A stretch of DNA of 64,000 bases from Cymbidium sinense (GCA_021442155.1 CM038221.1:41673648-41737647), one strand, 5' to 3'; shown: positions 37,290-50,036, numbered from the stretch's first letter. The notes: generated by a model from the sequence alone, not told the origin. Numbers and translations are program-made.

Positions 37290-37640
37290 CTCCACTCGCA
37301 CAGGATGATTATCAAACTCATATAATGGTCCTACAATGGGTTGGAGTTTTTCCCTAACTAGGCCCATGCTAAGAAAAGTGAAGTAAAATAAAATATCAAC
37401 ATAACTCCAGCTATCAATCAAAATTCTCTTAACATTATAACATGGGTCACCGATCCCCGCACCGATGATAAGTGGATCTTGATGGGGAACTTGGACTCCT
37501 TCTAAGTCAAAATCATTAAAAGTGATGGAATGATCAATACATGATTTCTTTAACTCTGGTTCTTCAGAGGTGGTGATGAAGACTTGATTAGATAGTAGTC
37601 GTCTTCTTGCGATTATTTCAATTTTCCAACTATTTGGTGA
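37290..37640 (-). pseudogene. Tat-like aspartic protease remnant
   Basis: The minus strand reads RRRLLSNQVFITTSEE, ITFNDFDLEGVQVPHQDPL, then RILIDSWSYVDILF and MGLVREKLQP. The position of the catalytic DSGS/DTGS triad holds DSWS (37401-37418): the glycine is tryptophan, which should kill activity. Further downstream YEFDNHPVRVEGQ fits the flap and C-terminal part. The protein would have cleaved the Gag-Pol precursor. Confidence 0.78.
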
Positions 37641-37649
37641 CTATTTTAT

Positions 37650-39167
37650 TATTTCTAAAAAAAATTTTTTCTCTGTTTCCCTCCAGTTGGAGTTATGCTT
37701 GCTTGAGTTAATTGGTTTTGCACAAATTGACCTAGATATCCTTACCGAATGAGCCTTCGATCTCTTCTTTGAATTGTTTACATGCCCCTGTAGTATGTCC
37801 ACGGCTTTGGTGGAAGTGACAATATTGCTCTTGATTTCCTGAATTTGGTTTCAATGAATGTGGCCACTTAATGGTCTCTTCATCTCAAATGACCATCAAG
37901 ACATCATCACAAAAGATGTGTTGGTTTATTCTTTTTTTTTGATCGTGGTTCACTCAGGCCATAGAACGAGATCACGTGTTGCTTCTTTCGATGGGGTTAT
38001 TGATCGACGTTCCTTGGGGTATTCTTACATTTTCCAGTGGATTATTCAAATTATTTTCGATGGGCGTTAATAGCCTCATAAACAAAAATTTGAGCTTCCA
38101 CATGATGAACTAAGTCATCATATGAGTGAACCGTATCATGCATTAAAGATGAGTACAAAGGCCTAGGATGGAGCCCTCCAAGAAAAACCCATCTTAGTAA
38201 TTAAGGGTCCACCCCTGGTATTTGACGAGCTTCTAAGGAGAATCTCTAGAAGTACTCCTTAAGTGATTCACCTTTATTTTGATGAATGCTAGAGAGATGA
38301 GAGGAATCTTTGATGATCCTTCAATTCACAATAAACTATTCTATAAAAATCTTAGCAGTTCTTCAAAGGTATGTATAGATCTCCTTAGAAGAGAGTAGAA
38401 CCAAATACAAGCCTAACCCTTGAGGGTGATTGAGAAGATCTGATAAAGCAGTGTGTTAGGAGCTCGTTGGATGTGCATGATAATTTTGTAATGGTTTATA
38501 TGTTCATATGGGTTGGTTTCCCCATCATAGCAGTCGATGCTTGGAAACTTAAAACCTACTGGAATAAGATGTTGAAGAATTACTTTAGCTAAAGGTGAAG
38601 ACTCCTGATAGCCACGGTGAGAGGGAAGATGATTTCTATCTTTAAGGTGAAATTCTTCTCGCATTAAATATTGTAATTTCTCATGTATAACATGACGGGT
38701 GGAATAAGCAGGTCTAAAATGTGCCAAGCCATCGGTAATAATTTGTGGGCTAGTGATCGGTTGAGCCGCAAGTGATGGATGAGTAACACTAGCAGTGTCA
38801 AGGAGGTCGACATCACGGTTTGGAAGCGTATGAACTTCAACTTGATGGAGAGAAGGCCCTGCGTAAGCATTTTGACCTCCCTCGGTTAATGATCGATCTT
38901 GGGGGAGACGTGTTTGTTGCAGTAGGGCTATCATGTTTCTAAAAAAAGTTGAATTATCTCATTTTGAGACTCTTCCATTCGGTAAACACGATCTTCTAGA
39001 GAGATCCTTGTTGCACCTTCATCGATAGGGTAACGCCTATCAAGGGGAAATGAGGCAGAATTTTGACGTCCTTAATTTATGGATTGGTTTTGGGAATGAT
39101 GGGAGTTGGAACGAGAGGCTCCGTTGTTGCGAGTATTACGCTTGTTGGCCATAGTGCAGGTGTTCAT
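37650..39167 (-). pseudogene. Tat-like gag remnant
   Basis: An ATG at 39167 (MNTCTMANKR) lies about 30 bases after the PBS, in frame with a second ATG at 39152. The capsid part (38934-38413, open 173 codons) contains LIPVGFKFPSIDCYDGETNP, YEHINHYKIIMH and LYQIFSITLKG, the retrotransposon gag signature. Frameshifts follow. Near 37824-37780 is YCHFHQSRGHTTGAC, a C-H-H-C motif typical of Tat gag in place of the usual CCHC knuckle. Gag would form the virus-like particle. The coding sequence is broken by several stops between 38410 and 37830. Confidence 0.85.
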
Positions 39168-39189
39168 AGAAATTGTGATTGTGGGATTC

Positions 39190-39211
39190 CTTTCTATAGA
39201 CGACGCCAAAC
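39190..39211 (-). promoter_or_regulatory. Primer-binding site region of the Tat element
   Basis: The minus strand reads TTTGGCGTCGTCTATAGA immediately after the 5' LTR. It resembles TGGCGCCGTCTGTGGGAA-type sites seen in plant Tat elements, with a few substitutions. Its position right next to the LTR end supports the LTR boundary. Confidence 0.75.
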
Positions 39212-40177
39212 TATTACGTGCAGGAAGATTCAAGTCGGTAGAGTAGGAGAATTCTATGTCTTAACGTTGCATGAAAGTTTCGCATACATAACAAAAGAGT
39301 TTGAGAGACAAGAATTTTTACGTGGAAAACCTAATAAGGGAAAAACCACGGGGCTAAGCCCACTTAGAAATAATTTTACTATATTAGTAGTTGCTATAAT
39401 TATTATCCTGTGTCCAAAGTTAGAAAAAGATAGTTTACAAGAGTAGGTTCTGTGAGAAGCTTCACTGGATCAGCAAAGAAGGCTTCACTTGAAGTTGTAG
39501 TCTAACGATTTGACGGCAACGATCGAGTGATGGTCGGATGGTGGTTGGTAGCAACTGGAGATGGTGACCAACGGCGGTCCGAGCGATCCGGATGCCTTGG
39601 CGGCACGATAGGCTGAGGCTGCTAAGGTGATCCGGTGCCGGGTGGTGGCAACCGGCGGTGACCGTGGTGGTGGTCGGCGTGATTGGTGATTATCGGGTGG
39701 TCGAATGGTGGTCCGACCATAGTGGTATGGCGGTGTATGCGGTTATGACCGGCCCGATTATGCTTTGAGATTCTTCAAGTATTAGAGCTATCTCTCCTCA
39801 TTAGCTTGGGTCTCATCATGCGAAGAATGAGAGGGTATTTATAGATTATGAGAGTAGTATTTATGTAAATATAGGCAAATTCCAAACCACTCCATCGGAA
39901 GACTCAAAATGATTCCTTCGATCATCTGATGTATTTTATGTATTTGGATGCTCAAATAAAGTCAGAATTAAGAAATCTTAGGCTTGTAAGATCCGACTCG
40001 TTAAGACGCTCGATTTGATTATAAACATTCTATATTTAGAAGTTATTTAAGGATCTGATTGATATCTCAAAGTTTGTAATTATATTTGAAGTGATTGATC
40101 TGGGCTAATCTCAACTCTGAGTCAGATTGCTTTCGATATCAAGATTCGTGCTTCAACTAGGAGAGTTTTTAGTGACA
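39212..40177 (-). mobile_element. 5' LTR of the Tat-like element
   Basis: 966 bases aligned with 27842-28789. On - it begins TGTCACTAAAAACTC and ends CACGTAATA (the terminal CA is mutated to TA). It includes a GC-rich GGTGG/CCGG stretch (39490-39760). Confidence 0.88.
39836..39844 (-). promoter_or_regulatory. TATA box in the Tat 5' LTR
   Basis: The minus strand reads CTATAAATACCCTCTC, placed about a third into the LTR as expected for a U3/R boundary. It closely resembles the plus-strand TATA of the opposite-strand gene at 29523. Confidence 0.6.
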
Positions 40178-42713
40178 TGTCAAGGGTTAAATGCTCCTTG
40201 CATTTTTTTTTTCTTTGGATTCTAAATATTCTTTTATTAAGTTGAGGCAATCTTCAGTTAAATTCTTAAATCAAATACTTGAAACAACAAAATTAATATT
40301 AGCCATGACACTCATAGAAAATATTCTTGGGAAATAACTTGGGATATAATTAATCATAAGCATGTGCATTTAAGGGGAATCCAAACCTCCTAATAAAATA
40401 AAACATATTTAGTTTCTCATAATATTTAATATTATTCACCTTCCATTAAACCTATGAGGAGTTTATTTTTATCTTTTAATTTAATATATTCTTCTCCATG
40501 AAGGCTCTTTTGAAGTTGGAAGTAAGCATGAAAAGTTATGATTTCTTAAAAAAAACTAATAACTATTGTGTGACAATTGCTTCAATAATAATTGGATACA
40601 TTTATAATGATCAGATTTTTGGATTTAATAATAAGACTAACATATTCTTTTGATGTTTACTGATTTTCTATAAATTATGGAGTTTATTTTATGTCTGTTT
40701 ATTACTAGATTTTTAATATTTTTGATTTGAATAGAGTTTTTACATGTCAAAATTTACATTATAGTATTCAATTCATTTATTTGAATGTATTTTATGTCTG
40801 ATTCATAAATTATCTTTATCATATTCTAGAGTACTGGACTCTATTTTAAACATATTTTTACCTATTTAATGTATATCATAAATAAGGAAATGAAATATTT
40901 CTTATTAGATCTATCTTCCTTAAAAAATTAGCACATCCTTGTAAAAGTGAATTTTTAGGAACCATCTAGTGTCTTTTACAAATTATTTTTTTCAAATTAT
41001 TTTAGACATATTTAAGTATTTAATAATTATTTTTTGGTAATATTTGGAGTTATGAATTTCAAGATTTAAATAAGTTTATATTAAAAACTTAATAAAAATA
41101 AAAATAATTTAAAGAATTACCACTAAGTGTTATATATATTAAATAAAAAAAAATATTTTTTTCATATGAATATCTTAACCCACTTATGTAATTCTCCAAT
41201 CTCCCATTTTTCAAAACCCTTGAATTATTATAGAGAGAGAAAAGGGGATAAAAAGAGAAGAAGAGGAGAGAGAAAGTATGATTTAGAGGTCATAAATCCA
41301 AGTTCATATGTTAGGCCAATTAAAAAAATTGTCCAGCTCATCCTACTTGAAATTTCAATTTGTTTTTTTTTCTTTTTGTAAAATTGGGTAAATTTTTAAG
41401 TGGATTTCAAATAAACTAAAATCTATAAAAATTAATAAAATTTTTATCGTGTAACTTTTGATATATTATAAAAAGAATTGTGCTATGCATATCAACAAAA
41501 AAAAATTCATTTGATATTTCATGTTATGTAGTATATTTTTTTTTTTTGTATTTTAATGAGTGTATTGAACCCAATAAAATTTGCTATAAAATAAAATAAA
41601 AACTTCAAAATATTATTTTAGACATTGCATATTAACCTATATAGATTAATTCACCTATAATTTATATTGTTGGCTATACCCACTAACTTTTACATATTTT
41701 TGCAACATAATTGATGATATTTATATACGCTAAATTAAGGATATTCTACATTTATATATCAAAGTATTTGTGAAAAAATGAGAAATATATGAGAAATTGT
41801 AGGTGGTTTGATGATTGTATTTTATATACATCCAAATAAAGTTATAAGAGCATATGGTCTTATAAAATTATCAAAGTGAACAAGTGGAGATCTATATCAA
41901 AGTGAAGGTATAAAAGGGCGAAGGAAAAGCAAACAAAAAATAATTAATTATTTTAAATTATTTTAAATTATTTTACTTAATTTCTAATATTGTATTGCAT
42001 ACATTGTTGCTTGACATATGCATATTATTAACACTAATTCTTATATTAGCATTATACTTGATAGGCATATCATTTAACTGCTTCCTCAAATAATATGATT
42101 TACAATTGTCCTTATTTTATTCGCATGTGTTTTATAAAGAAAAAGCAAGGCTCAGATTGAATAGAGGCTATTAGTTACTATTTAGAGCTTGACTTTAAGT
42201 ATGTTACTACTTTAGATTTATATTTTTTAAACAACCATGATGATATGCATATTTCATTGATAAAAAGCTTTATCATGATTATTGTATATACATGCTTTCT
42301 TTTATTGTGTAGTTTAGTGAAATAAATGAAAATATATTGATGTTTTATTTATTACATGGAAGATATAGAATGGATCTATGTTTGTTAAAATTGAAGAAAA
42401 AATTATCTTCCAAATAGATCTTAGATATTTAATCAACTATTATGGCCTTGACATAATGTGACATATCTCTATATGATGATTAGCATTGGGTTGGGTTATG
42501 CTTGTTATTTAGAGATATTAGAGTCAGGCTTTACATGAATTAATTTGTAACCAAAGTTATAAGAATGATGAATATATGAATAATAAAAATTTAGGTACCT
42601 TTAGGTTATTTTCTTTTCTACCCTTATTTTATATGTGTTATATTAAATTATTTTATATGCATATCACATGTAAGTATTGAGAAATCATGATTCTTCGAGA
42701 TCAGGGTGTGATA
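40178..42713 (+). mobile_element. Probable 5' LTR of the Del/Tekay chromovirus (left end unclear)
   Basis: Non-coding AT-rich DNA ending TTCTTCGAGATCAGGGTGTGATA at 42691-42713 (shown here in two parts: TTCTTCGAGATCAG and GGTGTGATA). A TCGGGTCGGGGTGTGACA-like end is usual for Del/Tekay LTRs. A GA-rich stretch (41231-41280) may be the leader region. The left limit is the neighbouring Tat LTR, so the original LTR start is not visible. Confidence 0.5.
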
Positions 42714-42989
42714 GATTGACAAAGTTTCAGTTAAGTTAGGGTAATATAGAGTATATAAGGAGCTTTTAGTATCAGTTAAGTTAGATTGACAAAGTTTCTT
42801 AGTTTGGTAGCCTAATTAATAGGTGATGCTTAGAGTAGATTATCAACTTCAAGAATAAAAGATAAAGATATACATTTGTAGTTATTATTAAGATTGAAGC
42901 TATCTAAATTCAAGGGAGTAGTTAAAAACTAATTACTTAGATTAGAAAAAAATATATTTTGATACCATGTAGGGTTAATTGAATCATAA

Positions 42990-43660
42990 GGTACCCCTGT
43001 CAAAATTTTTATTAAATGGTGAGGCTGAGCATTGGTGGCTAGGTCAGAAAGAAAAAAATTTAAGGCAAGCTAAATGATAAGATCACTTGGGAGCAATTTT
43101 TTGATACATTAAGAATTAGTTTATATCTTTATCAGCCAGATAATAGATATAGAAGTTTTTTTAGATTGGTTCAGGGAAAAGATAGTGGTGCAACATCATG
43201 CTAAGTTTACTACTTTTACTAGTTCCCTAACTAGTTAGCACTTCTGTGAAAAAATGTACTCATTTTTTTGAGAGGATTGAGGAATAATTTAAAACATCCA
43301 CTAGTTTTATTTCATATTAGAGAATTTAGTGAGCTAGTTGAGAGGGAAAAGTTGATAAAAAATGATTTAATAATTACTCAACAACATTTTTGTGATCTAA
43401 AAGAGATTTATAGGGGGGTCTTCTAAAAGTAATGCTTGAAAAAAGAAGAGTTGGTTTAGACTATACGACTATAGAATAGATTTTATAGTTTTTAGGCATA
43501 TGAGTTCATTTTTTCAATGTGTAATACTCTAGTATGTACTTCATATGGAAGAATGTATCATGGTCAATGTTATTTATTTTTTGGGTAGTATTTCAAGTGC
43601 GGCCAGTTTGATCACATGATATTTCAGTGTCAATAGAGAGCACTGGAGAGTTAATTTGAA
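42990..43660 (+). pseudogene. Del/Tekay gag remnant
   Basis: Contains KFLLNGEAEHWWLGQKEKN near 43003, then the capsid part with RLVQGKDS and, after frame loss, REFSELVEREKLIKNDLI. A zinc knuckle reads YFKCGQFDHMIFQC (about 43590), where the first cysteine of the CCHC has become tyrosine. Several stops. This order and wording are those of chromovirus gag. Confidence 0.8.
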
Positions 43661-43769
43661 CTTGGAGTATATTAGGTATATAATATACAACACAAGACAT
43701 TTCCACCAAGAGCTTTCATCAAAGGATCACCTAATAAAGGTGGAGGGGATTTTCTAAAAGCTAGACAGG

Positions 43770-44302
43770 AGAGAGTCAATGAGAGTCTATTACTCTAGTT
43801 ACCATAACTCTAGCTCAGCTCAAAGTATATAGTTTGACTCAATAGGAGGCTAAGAATGTACTCAATGTTTTGAAAAGTATAACTTTCATGTCTACAAGCT
43901 ACATAAAATTTATTTGATTTCAGTACAAGTAATTCTTTAATATTTAAGAGACTTTTTATTTGCTTGAGTGTATTTTCTTTTGCCTTATCATCTAGTATAT
44001 CTATTCTTTTAGCCACTAAAGATTATTTGGTTGCTAGTTAAGTTTGTATCTTTTATATTGAGATTTTGGATTGGAAGTTGAAGTTTGAGTTGATTTTAAC
44101 CTTTACTTGAGTTTCATGTTATTTTGGGTATGGATCGGTAGAGTAAATGTGAAGCTTATATTCTTTGTAATCAAGAAAGGGTAGCCATATCTATTGGTCA
44201 TGAAGTATTTTATATTCTAGGTGTTAGAGGTATTCTATCATCTTTGATATTAGCCTTGTTGGTTGATAAATTATATAGTAAGGAAAGCAATGCATTTTTT
44301 TA
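43770..44302 (+). pseudogene. Del/Tekay gag end and protease remnant
   Basis: After KVYSLTQ.EAKNVLNVL (about 43825) comes a decayed protease, with FHVILGMD near 44112 matching the FDVILGMDWL segment between protease and RT. The catalytic DSGA box was not readable. The hAT MITE is inserted just downstream. Confidence 0.65.
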
Positions 44303-44310
44303 CTCATATG

Positions 44311-44897
44311 TAGGGTTGTAAATAACCAAGCCTAACTAATCATGTACTTGTTCAAGTTCAAGCTTGTTAACCATTATCGAGCATGAGCTCGACTTGATCT
44401 TGTTTCAAGCTTTTATGTAGTGTTTAAGCTTAAGCTCAATTAAAAAAGATCTTATTCAAGCTTGGCTCAAGTTTGTTCATGAACTCAATTCACATTGGGA
44501 TTATCAAGCATGTTAACAATAGCTCATTTAATGAAATAAATGAGCTTTAATCAAGCTTAAATTGAGCTTGTTGAGATATATAAACAAGTTATAATAATTA
44601 AAGCTTATTAAGCCTAAAAATTTTAAACAATATTGTTCATAAATAAGCTTAATTGAGCCTTAATCGAGACATAATTGAATCATAATCGAGCTTCTTAAAG
44701 AGCTTGTTTAAAGCTTTATATGATATTGTTCATGAATATAAATGAATTGAACACATGTTGTTCAAGCTTGTTCATTCAGTAATCAAGTATTTACAAAAGT
44801 GTTCAAGCTCATAAAATTAGTTAATCAAACAATCATGAGCGAACTCCAATTGAGCTGAGTTTGGAGCAGCTTGTCGAATGCTCAATTTGCAGCCCTA
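44311..44897. mobile_element. hAT-type MITE, 587 bp
   Basis: Terminal inverted repeats TAGGGTTGTAAAT (left) and TAGGGCTGCAAAT (right, read inward) differ at two positions. It is flanked by 8 bp CTCATATG (44303-44310) and CTTATATA (44898-44905), matching at six of eight bases, as expected of an old hAT insertion. The inside is full of GAGCTTGTT and CAAGCTC words and has no coding frame. It splits the chromovirus between protease and RT, and the pol reading frame theme resumes right after it (KNVLVMREF). Confidence 0.85.
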
Positions 44898-44929
44898 CTT
44901 ATATAAGAGATGAGATTAAAGCCCTAATT

Positions 44930-45960
44930 TTCATTAAGAATGTTCTTGTGATGAGAGAGAATTTCTAAATGTATTTTTTGATAATTTTATGAGTTCGCCC
45001 ACTAAGAGATAGGTGAAATTTTTTATTGAGGTAGTACTTAATACATCTATTTTGAAAGGCCCTTATAGATGACACCTAAATAACTTGTAAGAGTTGAAAG
45101 TATAGTTAAAGGAGTTATTAGATATATGTTTTATTAGGCCTAATGCATCTCCTTAGGTGAACTGTATTATTTGTGAAAAAGAGAGATAGTACCATGTGCA
45201 TGTACATTGATCATAAAGATTAAGTATCTATTACTCAAAATTGATAAATTGTTTGATTAGCTTGAAGGTACATCTATGTTTTAAATATATATTTGAGATT
45301 TAAATATCATCAATTAAAAGTGAAGGAAGAGGTCGTGGTGAAGATAACTTTTATTGTTCATTATGGCCATTATGAGTTTTTTAGTCATGCCTTTTAGTGT
45401 GATTAATCCCTTAGCTATTTTTATGGATCTAAGGAACTATGTGTTCAAGGCATATCTAGATCAATTTATTATTATTTTCATTGATAATATAGTGGTGTAT
45501 TCAAAGATTAAATATGATCATGCAACTTATTTAAGATTGGTAATGGAGACATTGAGATAACATCAATTATATGATAAGTTTTTAAAGTGTCAATTTTGGT
45601 TAAAAGATATTTTTTTAGGCCACATGATGAGTGATAGTGTCATTGCTATTGATCTTCATAATGTGTAAGCAATATTTGATTGACCAAGACTAACTATATT
45701 ATCAGGGGCTCTAGTAGCTTTTCTAACATGGGTAGTTACTATAGAAAGTTTATTAAATAATTTTTATAGAATGTGGTTCTTTGAGAAGATTGACTCAGAA
45801 GATAGTTCCTTTTGACTGGACATTCAAGTGTGAGGCCAATTTTTAGATGATGAAGGATTATTTCATCTAGTATTGAGAGTTTTCAATGTTCATTGATGCT
45901 TCTTTAAGAGGATTGTGTTGTATGTTGTAGTTGAATAAGAGAGTTATTACTTATGCATCT
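44930..45960 (+). pseudogene. Del/Tekay reverse transcriptase and RNase H start
   Basis: Runs through KNVLVMREFLNVFFDNF, LLDICFIRPNASP, HYEF-like sequence and the open stretch MSFLVMPFSVINPLAIFMDL..VFKAYLDQFIIIFIDNIVVYSK (45365-45520). The catalytic FIDD has become FIDN. KCQFWL and a decayed tether follow, and RNase H begins with DASLRGLCC and RVITYAS, where the CACTA element cuts in exactly. Many stops. Confidence 0.88.
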
Positions 45961-46464
45961 ACTACAAAAAAAATGGCTTATCTTTTATGAAAATTTTAGT
46001 TGGAAAACATGTAAGTTCCATTGATAACTAGGTTTTAGCATATTTGCAAAGAAATTTTTTGTCAAAAAATTATTATTTGAAAATGCATTCTGATGATGTA
46101 AAATTTTGTTAGTAAACCTTTATAATGGATTTCTGACCAATATTCTATCAAAAATTTGCTCCGATGAACTGATAGACATAGGATTGGGAAACTCTAATGG
46201 AATGAGAGGTTCCATTGGAAATTTGATGTTGGAATTTTTCGAAGGTTTTTATTGAAAAATTTTTATTCAAAACTTTTATCGTGATGATTATCTTATCAAG
46301 CTTAATGATGAAATGTTGAAAATCTACTAAAAATTTGCACAAAGATTAAACAAATAAAAGGACCTTCATATGCATTTCTACTTTTATAATTACAACTGTG
46401 ATATATAACAAATAACTTTGACATTTCATAGAAAATTTGAAATTGATTATCTTGGGATCAAATA

Positions 46465-46626
<162 letters not shown>

Positions 46627-46639
46627 TCTAGTCATACAT

Positions 46640-47379
46640 ATAATGTAATTATTCAAAAAAATATTAACATTTCTTATAATAATAAAAAACTAGTAGTACA
46701 TAAATAATAAACTGATTCAACTAAAAATTAATCATTATCATTCTTCTCAATGTCATCCTCCTCCTACTCCTCATCTATCATTCTCTATTTTTACTTTCAT
46801 CTATTTCATCTCATATTTTTCATTCTTACTTCCATAATAGCCATTTGACTTTCCATGTGAACAATGATCCAACCCTCACTATCTTAATAATTGCAACGAC
46901 ATGCCTTCTAATGAGCTCATAGATCAAATTAGTGCTTTGTCTAAAGAAGGAATGGTGAGCATTATATGACAAGCCTTGTGAGCCATATATTTTTCTTTTT
47001 ATTCCCTCCAATAACTTCTCTCCATATATTAAACTCTGACTACTCAGACGGTCTACTTAAACTTCATACACTAGTGAAACTTTGACTTTGTATCTCCTTC
47101 AGGCTCATGTACTTGCATCCTACAAAATATTATGACATTATTAAACATAATACATTTCCAACCAAATTTTAATTCAAATATAAATATTTTACTTGCATAA
47201 GCTCTTTGAGACCTGGCCCACCATTAATCTAATTGTTGTTTATGTGTTTTACTATACAACTCTATAGCTATTGGTTCTCTTCCAAATATTTATTTTAGAA
47301 AATATTGTAATGAAGTTAGTAAATATTTTTTATAAAATTTCGTAACATAGATTGCCTAGGACTTACCAATCTTCTTTTA
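46640..47379 (-). other. CACTA interior, possible second-gene relic
   Basis: Minus-strand reading gives short fragments only. A splice-donor-like AGATTGGTAAGT sits at about 47370, but no domain could be named. Confidence 0.35.
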
Positions 47380-47890
47380 TACTCAGTATGAGTAAGTGAG
47401 CTCCAATATGTAAATCATTGCCCATGCACAAATGGAAGCCTGATTTTGTTTAGCCCACTCCCTTTAAGAAGGCATGCAAGTTGATTGAAATATTTTTATG
47501 GCATATTATACTTCAATTTGATGCTTAGTATTCTAATAGACATAGATAATTTAGTGTAGTTCTTACAACCTTCCTATAATTGTCATTGTGCTACACTCAA
47601 TTGTTTGTAGAACTTTTGAGCTTCTTTATTTTGTGATTCCTCTTCCATTACTCCCATAAACAAAGCTCATTTTGCATCAAATATCATTTCTTCATATCTT
47701 TTAGAATAGTATTCATCAGAGTTTGTCGAAGCATACATGTGAATTTTGACATATGTCTCATACTCACCATGTGAAGTCTAGTACTAATAATTTGGTTGAG
47801 ATAACCTATGATACAAAATAAGAAGCTGAGATTCCATAAGCACAAAATATTCAACACACCATTCAAGAATTCTTCTAGTAGTCATTTCCT
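47380..47890 (-). pseudogene. CACTA TNP2-type transposase N-terminal remnant
   Basis: The minus strand reads NSDEYYSKRYEEMIFDAK, then EEESQNKEAQKFYKQLSVA, EGCKNYTKLSMSIRILSIK and YFNQLACLLKG. This follows the conserved N-terminal segment of plant TNP2 transposases (AKKFYKLL..A, L.PGCKKFSKLSF..RL..IK, LLELLK). In-frame stops at two places and the lack of the catalytic core show it is dead. The orientation means the element lies opposite to its host retrotransposon. Confidence 0.7.
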
Positions 47891-48650
47891 ACCAAGATGA
47901 AACTTATTATATGTTCATAATTTTTTATTATGGATATCAATATGCTAAATGAGGATAAAGTATGTTTAGTCAATGACCACACTCTAGAAACTATAAACAT
48001 AAAATAATGAATTCCTAGATCTAAGCTATCAATTCAATCACCAACTAAATAGGCTGTATGATACTCTAGTTCAAACTTAGAGAGTAACATAGTTAATTAT
48101 ACTGTCTTATTAAGTAATTAATTAAATTAGAAGAAGATTGAGTAATACCACTAATATAATATACTAAGATCATTTAGGGTTAAGTAATAATATAATTTTA
48201 CATTAAATTGAACTAATAGTAGACTTATTATAAGTATTTTAAAATACAAGGCAATTAAAGTTTCCTCTTATAAAATCTAAGGTCTAATGGTCATTATAAG
48301 GTCAAACTATATTCATCATAGGTTAAAACTAAAATAGGGTTTCTAGAGAGGCTAAGTTAGGATTGAACCTATAAAATATTTTAAGGATTATAATAATGAA
48401 TAATGTTGATAAAAAGGCTTAAAAGTTTTTTAGGAGTAAGGTAGAGATTTACAAGAGGATAGATGGATTACTTTTATTCCTTGATCTAGACTAAATAATC
48501 ATGGAGCTAACTCAAAACTACAAAAATATAATGATATACAAAGATTCAAAATAAGTTTATGCAATATTTAAGTTAGAAATTGAGAAATCTTTCTTAAACT
48601 TTAAATCCAAAAATCACAAAAATTAATATACATTAAATGGGGGGGGGAAG
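47891..48650. other. CACTA interior without recognisable content
   Basis: AT-rich, no frame or repeat apart from a G8 run at 48641-48648. Confidence 0.4.
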
Positions 48651-48918
48651 AGTTTCACTGACTATGTTTTGTAATATTTTTTGATGAAATTTTCAGTAGA
48701 GATTTCATTGAAAAATTCATTTATGAAATTTCTAGTGAAATTTTCATTGAAAATAAGTCGTTGACGAATTGATGATGTTTACGTGAAAATTTTGGACAAT
48801 ATTTTCATCAAATTTTTTTTTTTTTGATGAAAATTTTGTCCAAAATTTTACCAGTTTATTTCCTATAGAATATATTGCTAAAAAAAATCTATCGATTATG
48901 GGCACATTTCTTATAATG

Positions 48919-49995
48919 ATCTAGGTAGTTGAAGCCACATGAGAAAAATTTTATACTTATGATTTGGAGTTGGTTGTTGTGTTTGCATTAAAAATATGGA
49001 GATATTATTTTTATGTAGTAAGATGTGAAATTTAGACAAATCATTAGAACTTAAAATACATTTTTACACATATGCAATTGAACTTGAGAAAGAGAAGGTA
49101 GTTAGAGCTAATTAATGATTATTATCAAAGAATTTTATATCAATCTGATAAGGTTAATGTGGTTGCTAAAGATTTAAGTAGGAAGCCCATTGGTGTGATA
49201 TGCTATAAGATTATGTCTAATGTGTCTATAATTTGAGATATGGAAAGATTAAGTCTGAAAGTTGTTTGTTTAGTTGACGTGGAAACAAAATTACTTTCAA
49301 AGATGATTATTCAAGCTTATTTATAGGAGAGGATTAAAAAGCTCATAAATCTGATAAGTGTACAAGATCAATTGATTACATTTAATCGGGAAGAGAATGG
49401 GGATACATGTTAATGATCATGAATTATTTACTTGTGGGCGCTGACTTTAAGTTTTTATTAGTGATGGTCTAAAAAAAGAAATATTGCATGAGGTCATCAT
49501 TCTAGATACATAATTCATAAAGATTATTTAGATGTATCATGATTTAAAATCAATATTTTGGTGGCTTGGGTTAAAGTGTGAAGTGATAAAGTTTGTTTCT
49601 AGATATGAGACCTACCATATAGTAAAATTAAAACATCAAAGATCTAGTGGTTCATCATATTCATTATCTATTCCTGAGTAGAAAAGTGAGGACATGAATT
49701 TTGCTGTGGGTTTTTTAAGGTTTAGATGAGGTCATGAAGTAATATGGGTTGTGGTTGATCAACTAACAAAGTCTAGGCCTAAGAGGTAGATAAAATAATA
49801 AAAAGTTAGCATATTTATATATTTGTGATATTATTATATTGCATAAGATACTAAAAATTTTTATTTCTAATCATGATGGAAAATTTGCTTTTAGGTATAA
49901 AGAGATAGTTTGGAGAGATTGGGGACTAAGCTGAACTTTAGTACAACCTTTCACTATAGATAGATGGCCATTCTAATAAAACTATTTAAGTGCTA
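48919..49995 (+). pseudogene. Del/Tekay RNase H remainder and integrase part
   Basis: Resumes with LKPHEKN, YDLELVVVFALKIWRYYF and SDKVNVVAKDLSRKPIG (RNase H end). The integrase follows with FWWLGLKCEVIKFVSRYETY, KLKHQRSSG..LSIPE and EVIWVVVDQLTKSRPK. It ends near KTI.VLQ. The first integrase Asp region is readable (DMNFAVGFLR); the second is only traced through the SNHDGKF-like part near 49875, and the Glu region ends at the junction. Stops throughout. Confidence 0.85.
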
Positions 49996-50002
49996 CAGTG
50001 TG

Positions 50003-50036
50003 GTGTTTTAATTTGGATGTGGTTGGGTGGACATCA
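50003..50036 (-). promoter_or_regulatory. PBS-like site and leader after LTR copy L3
   Basis: The minus strand reads TGATGTCCACCCAAC, then ACATCCAAATTAAAACAC, matching the bases after L1 (5330-5359). It shows that the repeat unit extends past the LTR end here, into what should be internal sequence. Confidence 0.45.

Noticed and set aside
41127..41381. 84-codon frame with KGDKKRRRGERK
   Set aside because: Low-complexity GA-rich stretch in a probable LTR; no family recognised.
42713..42797. Short direct repeats (AGATTGACAAAGTTT, CAGTTAAGTTAG) around the chromovirus PBS
   Set aside because: Real but order is swapped between copies, so it looks like a local rearrangement of the leader and not a defined element.
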